From positions 2,108,001-2,172,000 of the forward strand of contig NZ_CP013070.1 in NCBI RefSeq assembly GCF_000264945.2: a stretch of 64,000 nt of DNA, given 5' to 3'. Positions 19,567 to 28,486 of the stretch are shown one piece after another. This DNA is from Sphingobium indicum B90A (GTDB taxonomy: Bacteria > Pseudomonadota > Alphaproteobacteria > Sphingomonadales > Sphingomonadaceae). The notes below the pieces were generated by a model. It was not told the DNA's origin and ran no database searches. It saw only the letters and a program-made list of their open reading frames with translations. A program made the translations under genes and the position numbers. Each line of letters opens with the position of its first letter. The first letter of the stretch is position 1.

Positions 19567-20859
19567 GTGACGGGCGGCGTGCTGTTGTTCGTGCAGCAGG
19601 CCAGCCAGCGCACCGTCGTCGCCGCCGACCGGCAGGCGGTGGAGGATGCCCGCGACGACCTGCTCGCGCTTCACCGCAGCGGCGGGTCGGCCGCCCTGCG
19701 CGCCGAGATCGCCCGACGATTCCGCGCCATAGAGGGGGAACGCGCCGTGTTGCTGCTGACCGACGCGGCCGGACGGCCGATCAGCGGCAATCTGGGCGCC
19801 TGGCCAGCCGGGCTGCCCGCCGACGGGCGCTGGCAGATCATGTCGCTCTACCGCACGGGCCGCGACGCGCCGGAGCCGATGGGCGTCATTCCCGTGAAGC
19901 TGGGGGACGGCGGGCAATTGCTGACCGGCATGGTGGTTTCCAACAGCCTGCAACTCACCCGCATCTATGAGGAGGCGCTGACCGTCGCCTTCGTCATGAG
20001 CCTGGTGCTGGCGCTGGGCATCGCGATCATGCTGGGCCGCATATTGGCGCGGCAGGTGTCGGACATCGCGGCGACCGCCAATGACGTCGCCGTCGGCGCG
20101 CTCGACCGGCGGGTGCCGACCGACGGCAGCGGCGACGCCTTCGACCGGCTCGGCCAGTCGATCAACGCCATGCTGGAACGGATCGATGCGCTGGTGACGC
20201 AGCTTCGCATGATGACCGACGGCCTTGCCCACGACCTCAAATCCCCGGTGACGCGCCTCATTTCCGTGGTCGAGCAGGCCAGCGCCCAGACGCGGGACGA
20301 CACCGCGCTGGATGCGCTGGAAAAGGTGCATCATGAAGCGCAGACGCTGCGTTCCATGCTGACCACCGCGCTGCTCATCAGCCGGACCGAGGCAGGCTTC
20401 GGCGGCGACCGACGGCGCGATACCCAGGTCGCGGAACTGCTGCGCGACGTGGAGGAAATCTACGGTCCGCTGGTGGAGGATAGCGGCCTTGCGCTGGCCG
20501 TTTCCGCGCCTGACGCGCTGGTCTTTCCGCTCCATCGCGAACTGGTGAGCCAGTCGCTCGCCAATCTGGTCGAAAACGCGCTCTATTATGCGGAGGGCGG
20601 CGACCGCATCGAATTGAGCGCGGCGATCGAGAATGGCGACCTGCTGATCGCCGTGGCCGACAATGGCCCAGGCATCCCGGCGGAGAGCCGTGCTGCCGCC
20701 CTGAGGCGCTTCGGTCGGCTCGACCCGGCGCGGGGCAGGCCGGGATCTGGGCTGGGCCTGTCGCTGGTGGAGGCGGTGGCGCGGCTGCATCATGGCGGAG
20801 TGGCGCTGGAGGACAACGCCCCCGGCCTGAAAGTGCTGCTGACGCTGCGTCGATCCTGA
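19567..20859 (+). CDS. Sensor histidine kinase (start uncertain)
   Basis: A membrane histidine kinase, 430 residues from GTG 19567. It has a periplasmic loop, a second helix near residues 135-158, HAMP-like sequence (ATANDVAVGALDRRVPTDG), the H-box LAHDLKSPVTRL, the N-box NLVENALYYA, DNGPGI and GSGLGLSLV. The GTG is a poor start. It has no ribosome site and falls within the first membrane helix. The reading frame upstream continues with convincing N-terminal sequence (RRWFGFARSTIGRFVGLAFL from about 19495) but has no ATG, GTG or TTG back to the response-regulator stop. A -1 frameshift at 19456-19462 would supply an ATG at 19439. The kinase pairs with the OmpR-type regulator upstream. Confidence 0.85.
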   Translation: MTGGVLLFVQQASQRTVVAADRQAVEDARDDLLALHRSGGSAALRAEIARRFRAIEGERAVLLLTDAAGRPISGNLGAWPAGLPADGRWQIMSLYRTGRDAPEPMGVIPVKLGDGGQLLTGMVVSNSLQLTRIYEEALTVAFVMSLVLALGIAIMLGRILARQVSDIAATANDVAVGALDRRVPTDGSGDAFDRLGQSINAMLERIDALVTQLRMMTDGLAHDLKSPVTRLISVVEQASAQTRDDTALDALEKVHHEAQTLRSMLTTALLISRTEAGFGGDRRRDTQVAELLRDVEEIYGPLVEDSGLALAVSAPDALVFPLHRELVSQSLANLVENALYYAEGGDRIELSAAIENGDLLIAVADNGPGIPAESRAAALRRFGRLDPARGRPGSGLGLSLVEAVARLHHGGVALEDNAPGLKVLLTLRRS

Positions 20860-20867
20860 AAAAAGCG

Positions 20868-20920
20868 CATCCCGGGCAACGACCTGAAGCGTGCAGTTCA
20901 TCCGACCGCCGCCCGGGATG
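20868..20920. terminator. Inverted repeat after the kinase gene
   Basis: CATCCCGGGC at 20868-20877 and GCCCGGGATG at 20911-20920 form a perfect 10-bp stem with a 33-nt loop. It begins 9 nt after the kinase stop. There is no U-run, so intrinsic termination is doubtful and the element may be another palindromic repeat. Confidence 0.35.
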
Positions 20921-20947
20921 ACAGCCGTTGTCCTGCTTGGAGAGTAT

Positions 20948-20959
20948 GACAACGTTGTC
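20948..20959. promoter_or_regulatory. 12-bp perfect palindrome, candidate LacI-family operator
   Basis: GACAACGTTGTC is a perfect palindrome centred on CG, the form typical of LacI/GalR operators. It is 209 bp upstream of the lacI-type start at 21168. A looser copy of the AACGTT core is near 21094 (AAACGTTGTTT). Autoregulation is likely but unproven. The rest of the 308-bp gap shows nothing else. Confidence 0.5.
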
Positions 20960-21167
20960 TTGTCGCTCTAGCCCAGCGCCGATGGCCGATCAAGAAGATT
21001 TTTCACGACGATGGGCATCGATCTGCCGATCGGAGCGCCATGGTTGCGGTTCCGGCACAACCATGATGGCTTTGCCTGTCGATTGTCCGGGTAAACGTTG
21101 TTTCCTCGCTTCGCCTTCCATGGCAAGACCGGCTTATGACCGCTCCTCCTTCCGACCGGCATCGCTG

Positions 21168-22157
21168 ATGCCCAGCATCCACGACGTCGCGGCCCTGGCC
21201 CGCGTATCGATCAAGACCGTGTCCCGCGTGGTCAACAAGGCGCCCAATGTCAGCGAGGAGCTGCGCGAACGGGTGACGGCGGCGATCCGCCAGCTTGGAT
21301 ACCGGCCCAACCAGTCGGCGCGGCGGCTGGCTGGGGGCCGGTCCTTCATGATCGCCTTCCTCTACAACAACCCCGCGCCTTCCTATAATGGCGGCATCCA
21401 GTCGGGCGCGGCGAACCGATGCCGGGATCTGGGCTATCACCTGGTGGTGGAGCCGATGCCGCTGGCGGGGGAGGAACGCTTCGCCATTCTCGACCGCCTG
21501 GTCGCGGCGCTGCGGCCCGACGGGGTCTTCCTGGTGCCGCCGCTGTCCGACGACGCGCAATTGCTCCAGCGCCTGTCCGAACTGAAGCTGCCCTGCGCCC
21601 GCATCGCCGGATCGGTGATGGCGGAGAGCTTCAACATCCCGACGCCGGAACGGGCGGCGGGGCGGATGGTCGCGGATCATCTGATCGGTCTTGGCCATCG
21701 CCGCATCGGCGTGATCACCCCGCCCGCCAGCCACAAGGCGGCGATGCAGCGCGTCGAGGGCTTTCGCGACGGCATGATCGCGGCGAGCCTGCTCCTGGAG
21801 GAGGGGCTGTTCGTCGAAGGGGCCTTCGATTTCGAGTCGGGCATAAAGGCCGGCGAGCATTTGCTGACCCAGGGCCAGCGCCCCACCGCGATCTTCGCGA
21901 CCAATGACGACATGGCGCTCGGCGCGCTGACGGTGGCGCACCGGCTGAAGCTGCGCGTGCCGGAGGATCTGTCGGTGGTCGGCTTCGACGACACGCCCGC
22001 CGGCCTTACGGCCTGGCCGCCCCTCACCACCGTCAGCCAGCCGCTGGAGGCGATGGGCAGCGCCGTGATCGACGCGCTGGCGGGGGGCGCGGCCGACACG
22101 CCGCACTTCAGCTTCAGGCTGGTGCAGCGGGACAGTTCCGGACCGGCGCCGGCATGA
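21168..22157 (+). CDS. LacI-family transcriptional regulator
   Basis: A 329-residue repressor. The N-terminal helix-turn-helix is MPSIHDVAALARVSIKTVSR with the hinge motif YRPNQSARRLAGGRS near residue 50. The rest is a periplasmic-binding-like effector domain (residues 60-325), with MVADHLIGLGHRRIGVITPP and IFATNDDMALGAL. The ATG at 21168 begins the conserved domain; ATG 21120 would add 16 residues. No sugar transporter or catabolic gene is adjacent. The next gene is convergent, so the regulated genes are elsewhere or the link has been lost. Confidence 0.92.
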   Translation: MPSIHDVAALARVSIKTVSRVVNKAPNVSEELRERVTAAIRQLGYRPNQSARRLAGGRSFMIAFLYNNPAPSYNGGIQSGAANRCRDLGYHLVVEPMPLAGEERFAILDRLVAALRPDGVFLVPPLSDDAQLLQRLSELKLPCARIAGSVMAESFNIPTPERAAGRMVADHLIGLGHRRIGVITPPASHKAAMQRVEGFRDGMIAASLLLEEGLFVEGAFDFESGIKAGEHLLTQGQRPTAIFATNDDMALGALTVAHRLKLRVPEDLSVVGFDDTPAGLTAWPPLTTVSQPLEAMGSAVIDALAGGAADTPHFSFRLVQRDSSGPAPA

Positions 22158-22244
22158 CGCATGGCGCGACGGGAGATGGGGCAATAATATCGGTGGCCAT
22201 GCTGGCGCCGATTGTCGCCGCATCCGATCAGTCGCCGCATCCGA

Positions 22245-24191
22245 TCAGTTCAGCGCCAGCCCCCTGATCAGCGCCAGGACGCTGCCCAGCGTGGACACGT
22301 CGGGCGTGCGCATGCGATCGCCGGCAAACTGGAAATGTGTAAGCGCAACCTGCTGCTGGGGCGAAAGGAGGATCTTTGCCCCGACGACGCGATCCGTGAT
22401 CCGCGCGATGATCGCCGGAACCTCCCCCAATTCCCTGATGGAAATCGTGCCCCTGTCGCCTATGCGCCAACCGCCTTCATTGGCAAAGGCCACGCCGCTG
22501 GAGGAAATGTCGAGCAGCCGGACCGGAGTGGCGCTGTCCCCTGCGTTGAAAAGCGCCGTTCCGCTGATGGGGGCGCGTTCTTCCGCCCTTCGGGGTTTTT
22601 CGATGCAGACGATGATCGCGATGATGCAGACAAGGACGTTGTATATGCTCCAGAACGCCACGACGTCTTTCTGTTCGGAGAAGAAGGTGGGCGCCAGCGG
22701 CGAGCCATAGCTGAACAGCATCCCGCCCGCCGTCAGCAGCAGGACGACCGCAAAGCGCGAAAGCAATTTCCAGTGGATCACCGTCCGGGAACGGTCGCCG
22801 CCCTTGTTGGTCACCTTGAACGGACGTTCCCCAGGGAACAGCAGGGTGTGGCAGGATGCCGCCACAATCTCTGGCGCGACCAGCAACTGGGACGTGTCCG
22901 TCAACAGCGGCAGGATGCGGCCGTTGGAATACCAGCTGATGGCGAAGGCTTCCACCAGGATCCTGGGCAGCAGGAAAGTCGCAAGCTCGCCGATCGGCGC
23001 ATCCATGACGGTAAGGCCCGTCAACCAATAGAGGATCGGCACCAGCAGACAGGCGAGGCGAAAGGGAAAGCTGCCCATCCAGTAGAGCAGGGTTTCCATC
23101 AGGCTCATCCTGTCGATCCAGTTCAGCCCCTTGCGCGAAAACAGGCCGTCGGCGCTGCGCATGATCTGCATCGCGCCGATGCACCAGCGGATGCGCTGGG
23201 TGCAATATTCGCCGATTCCCTCCGGCGCGAGGCCAAGGCTGAGCTTTTCGTTCAGATAGGCGGTCACGAAGCCATGCTCCTTCATGCGGATCGACAGCAG
23301 CATGTCTTCGGTAATGCTGTCGGTAGGGAAGCCGCCAATCCGGGCAAGCGCGCCGGTGCGGACGACCGACGATGTCCCACAGGAAAAAGCCGTGCCCCAT
23401 CCGTCCTTGGCGGGCAGCAAAGTGTCGAAGAAGAATCGCTGCTCGTCGGGCAGGTCCAGATGCCCCTTGATCCTGTGCTGCAATGGATCGGGGTTGAAGA
23501 AGTGCTGCGGCGTCTGCACCACCCCCACGGCGGGATCCTGGAACAGCGCCAGGCAATGGGACATGAAATTGGGCAGCGCGACGAAATCCGCATCCAATAT
23601 GGCGACGAAATCCGGCATCTCGCCGCGCGCCGCCAGGGTCGTCATGCCCGCATTCATATTGCCGGCCTTGGCATGAACATTGTCCGGGCGCGTCAGCCAT
23701 TCCACCTGGCGGCGGCGGCACAGCGCCTCCACCTCCGGCCGGCGGCCATCGTCCAGCAGGTAGACCTTCGCCGGATAATTCTGGTTGAGCGCGCCGGTGA
23801 TCGTGCGGTCGAGAATGCCTATATCTTCATTATAGGTGCAGATGAAGATCGCCGCGCTGGGCCTGTTGGCGTGCAGCCAGCGTATGTTGCTGCTGACGTC
23901 CTTCAGGCGGTCGCGCCTTCGCGTCAGCACGACCAGGACCAGCACCCCGCCCAGCGTGGAGCAGACCTCCAGCATGAAGAAGCCGGCGGAAAGCAGCGCG
24001 GAAACCGGCCTATCCAGATCGAGCGTGGCGAGCAGGCGCCATATCATGTAGATCAGGATCGATCCGATCGCGGCGGCGCTGACGATCAGCCGATGCAGGC
24101 GGTTGGCTGGGTCGAGTTGCGGAAACACCAGCAGGCAAAGGCCCAGGGTGGCGAGGCCCCAGAAATAGGAGGGGATCTCGACGATGTTCAT
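22245..24191 (-). CDS. Cellulose-synthase-like GT2 glycosyltransferase with C-terminal PilZ domain
   Basis: A 648-residue inner-membrane polysaccharide synthase. There are about four N-terminal helices, then a processive GT2 domain with TYNEDIGILDRTI, DADF (FVAILDADFVALP), TEDMLLSIRM and QRIRW. Further helices follow. The last 110 residues are PilZ-like (RAEERAPISGTALF, then LLDISSSGVAFANEG), the domain that binds c-di-GMP in BcsA. The arginine motif is weaker than the RxxxR consensus, so binding needs testing. It starts 7 bp after the HlyD-type gene, so both form one unit. No BcsB, BcsZ or BcsC is present, so the product is probably not ordinary cellulose. Confidence 0.9.
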   Translation of the reverse strand: MNIVEIPSYFWGLATLGLCLLVFPQLDPANRLHRLIVSAAAIGSILIYMIWRLLATLDLDRPVSALLSAGFFMLEVCSTLGGVLVLVVLTRRRDRLKDVSSNIRWLHANRPSAAIFICTYNEDIGILDRTITGALNQNYPAKVYLLDDGRRPEVEALCRRRQVEWLTRPDNVHAKAGNMNAGMTTLAARGEMPDFVAILDADFVALPNFMSHCLALFQDPAVGVVQTPQHFFNPDPLQHRIKGHLDLPDEQRFFFDTLLPAKDGWGTAFSCGTSSVVRTGALARIGGFPTDSITEDMLLSIRMKEHGFVTAYLNEKLSLGLAPEGIGEYCTQRIRWCIGAMQIMRSADGLFSRKGLNWIDRMSLMETLLYWMGSFPFRLACLLVPILYWLTGLTVMDAPIGELATFLLPRILVEAFAISWYSNGRILPLLTDTSQLLVAPEIVAASCHTLLFPGERPFKVTNKGGDRSRTVIHWKLLSRFAVVLLLTAGGMLFSYGSPLAPTFFSEQKDVVAFWSIYNVLVCIIAIIVCIEKPRRAEERAPISGTALFNAGDSATPVRLLDISSSGVAFANEGGWRIGDRGTISIRELGEVPAIIARITDRVVGAKILLSPQQQVALTHFQFAGDRMRTPDVSTLGSVLALIRGLALN

Positions 24192-24198
24192 GGCCGCG

Positions 24199-25422
24199 TT
24201 ACAGCACCACCCGGCCCGCCGTGCCGACCGGGCACTGCTTCCGGCCTTGCGCATCCAGCATGATCCGCGCGCCGATCAGATATTCGCCCGCGGCAGGATT
24301 GGGAATGTGGCTGGTGACGCGGAGCTGGGAAGGATCGCCCACCCCCATGTTGACGATGGTGCCTGGCCAGCGATCGCCGTTCGAAAATGCGACGAACGTC
24401 ACGGGCGCGCCGATGTTGAGCTTGCTGTAGGCGCTGCGGCCAACGGTGAAATAGGCGAAGAAGGACGAACAGTCCGCGAGCATGTAGATCGGATCGCCTT
24501 CACGCAGCGATTCCCCGGGGGCAGCGACCTTCGCCCACACCCGTCCGTTGACGCTCGCCTGCAACGGAAGCTGCAACCGCCGCATGGCGCCGGCCTTGCC
24601 GCCGTCGCTCAGCTTTTGCGCGTTGGCGAGCGCTGCGGCGAGATTCTCCCTCTCGCCCCGCAGTTCGCTCATGGCAAGGTTGAGATCGCTCAGGCGCTGG
24701 GTCGAATATTGGACGTTGCTGTAGCCGTTGTTGAGGAACAGGCCTCGACCCGCGGCGCGCGCCTCGATCAGGTTTGTGCGTCGGCGCGCCAACGCCGCAT
24801 TCTGCTCTGCCAGGGCGGCGCGCTGATCCTGTTCTGCCCTTTGAAGTCCGGCCGCGCTGATAAAGCCCCGCTCGGCAAGAGACCGGGCGCGTTCCAACTG
24901 CTTCTGCGCAAAGGCCAGCCGCGCCTGCGCGGCGGACAGTTGGGCGGAGCTTTCGTCCGCGACGGCATCCATCTGCACCAGCTTTTCAGATCGATAGATG
25001 CCCGATTCACTGCGGATGCGGGCGGCGTCCGCCGCAAGAGCGGCCATTCGGCCGTCGATGCTGACCAGTTTCGTGCGGATCTGATCCACATCTTCCGATC
25101 CGGCGCGGACAGCCGCCGACAGGCCGACCGGAGCGGCAAAGCTGCCCAGCAGCTGGTTCCGCGTCACGCGGTCCCCGACATTCGCGCCAAGCCGGTCGAC
25201 TTCGCCGGAGATCGGAGCCCTGACGACACCTATATCCGCCACCAATGTGGTATTGTAACCGGCTGTGAAGACAAAGCTGCGCACCAGCACGGCGAAGGCC
25301 ATCACCAACAGAACGCCGCCGACCAGCATCCTGCGCGGCAGACGGAACCATTGTCGCTTCGGGCTTTGTGGTAGCTGCAGTTCCTGTGCATCATCGGTTG
25401 AAAATTTTGCTTCTACGCTCAT
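24199..25422 (-). CDS. HlyD-family membrane fusion protein
   Basis: A 407-residue periplasmic adaptor anchored by one helix (MLVGGVLLVMAFAVLVRSFVF, near residues 31-51). The barrel-sandwich half-motif VVRAPISGEVDRLGANVGDRV follows. A long coiled coil at about 120-265 (SAAQARLAFAQKQLERARSLA) and the second barrel half (ASVNGRVWAKVAAPGESL) complete the fold. It resembles the Alg44-type partner of alginate polymerase, with the PilZ domain moved to the glycosyltransferase. It leads the two-gene operon and is the last chromosomal gene before the genomic islands. Confidence 0.88.
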   Translation of the reverse strand: MSVEAKFSTDDAQELQLPQSPKRQWFRLPRRMLVGGVLLVMAFAVLVRSFVFTAGYNTTLVADIGVVRAPISGEVDRLGANVGDRVTRNQLLGSFAAPVGLSAAVRAGSEDVDQIRTKLVSIDGRMAALAADAARIRSESGIYRSEKLVQMDAVADESSAQLSAAQARLAFAQKQLERARSLAERGFISAAGLQRAEQDQRAALAEQNAALARRRTNLIEARAAGRGLFLNNGYSNVQYSTQRLSDLNLAMSELRGERENLAAALANAQKLSDGGKAGAMRRLQLPLQASVNGRVWAKVAAPGESLREGDPIYMLADCSSFFAYFTVGRSAYSKLNIGAPVTFVAFSNGDRWPGTIVNMGVGDPSQLRVTSHIPNPAAGEYLIGARIMLDAQGRKQCPVGTAGRVVL

Positions 25423-25544
25423 TTCGCCCTCGACCTTTTCGGCGAATCATACGCAGATATGGTTAAGGAAAATTGGAGGCCGACTTCGGCGGCAACAGCG
25501 ACGCTATGGAGGGCGACGCCCTGTCCATTCAGGGGCTGAACTGG

Positions 25545-25597
25545 CGGCGGGAGGGATTCATAACCGCAAATAAAACGATGGAAATCCATGCCCCCGC
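25545..25597. other. Left end of genomic island 1 (degenerate att site)
   Basis: TGGCGGCGGGAGGGATT at 25543-25559 resembles the tRNA-Ser 3' end repeat, sharing GGGAGGGATT exactly. It is followed by CGCAAATAAAACG and AAATCCA-GCC. The same order of motifs occurs at 33160-33219, the left end of island 2. This defines matching left ends for two related elements. The boundary is estimated to within some tens of bases. Confidence 0.65.
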
Positions 25598-25609
25598 AGG
25601 AGCTGCTCG

Positions 25610-27949
<2,340 letters not shown>

Positions 27950-28091
27950 ACGCCCACGGCCGCAGTTTCGAGGGCGGAAGCATCTCCGCCCCGCGCAGGA
28001 TCGGCAAGCCCGTGGCGCTCGAGGCTTGACGGGATTGGACAGCGGCGGGCTTCGGATTTATTCAGACCTCCTGTCATCGGGGTAAAGAGCC

Positions 28092-28472
28092 ATGTGGAAG
28101 GTCGCCATCGCAATCAGCCTCGCGCTGATGAGTGCCGCAACCATGGCCGCGGCCGGGAATGCTGGAGATGTATCCCGAGGGCGTGAACTGGCCGAGCGGC
28201 GTTGCGCGAGTTGCCATGCCATTGGCGAGGCCGGCAACAGCCCCGACCCGCTCGCGCCGCCCTTCCGGAATCTTTATCGACAATATCCTGTCGATGCTTT
28301 GCGGCCGGCATTGCTCAAGGGGCTGGAGGTCGGTCACCGGAATATGCCCCGTTTTGTCCTGTCAGCCCAGGAAGTGACGGACATCATCGCATTCCTCCAT
28401 GACCTCGACCCATGCGGCAAGCCGTCGTCGGATGACGAAGCCATGGCGAGATGTTTCGCGCCCGCAGAATGA
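28092..28472 (+). CDS. Class I cytochrome c
   Basis: A 126-residue periplasmic mono-haem cytochrome. The signal peptide is MWKVAIAISLALMSAATMAA. The haem site is CASCH at residues 38-42 and the distal ligand is the Met in RNMPRF near residue 86. The C-terminus has two more cysteines (DPCGKP and ARCFAP) that may pair. It lies 142 bp after the copper ATPase and convergent with the next ATPase. The electron partner is unknown; its island location suggests a role in metal stress or an ancillary respiratory branch. Confidence 0.88.
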   Translation: MWKVAIAISLALMSAATMAAAGNAGDVSRGRELAERRCASCHAIGEAGNSPDPLAPPFRNLYRQYPVDALRPALLKGLEVGHRNMPRFVLSAQEVTDIIAFLHDLDPCGKPSSDDEAMARCFAPAE

Positions 28473-28486
28473 GGGAGAGCGAAGGA

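Noticed and set aside
25578..25589. ATGGA-AA-TCCAT palindrome upstream of the copper ATPase as a CueR operator
   Set aside because: It is too short, and the corresponding island 2 sequence lacks it; it is more likely part of the island end.
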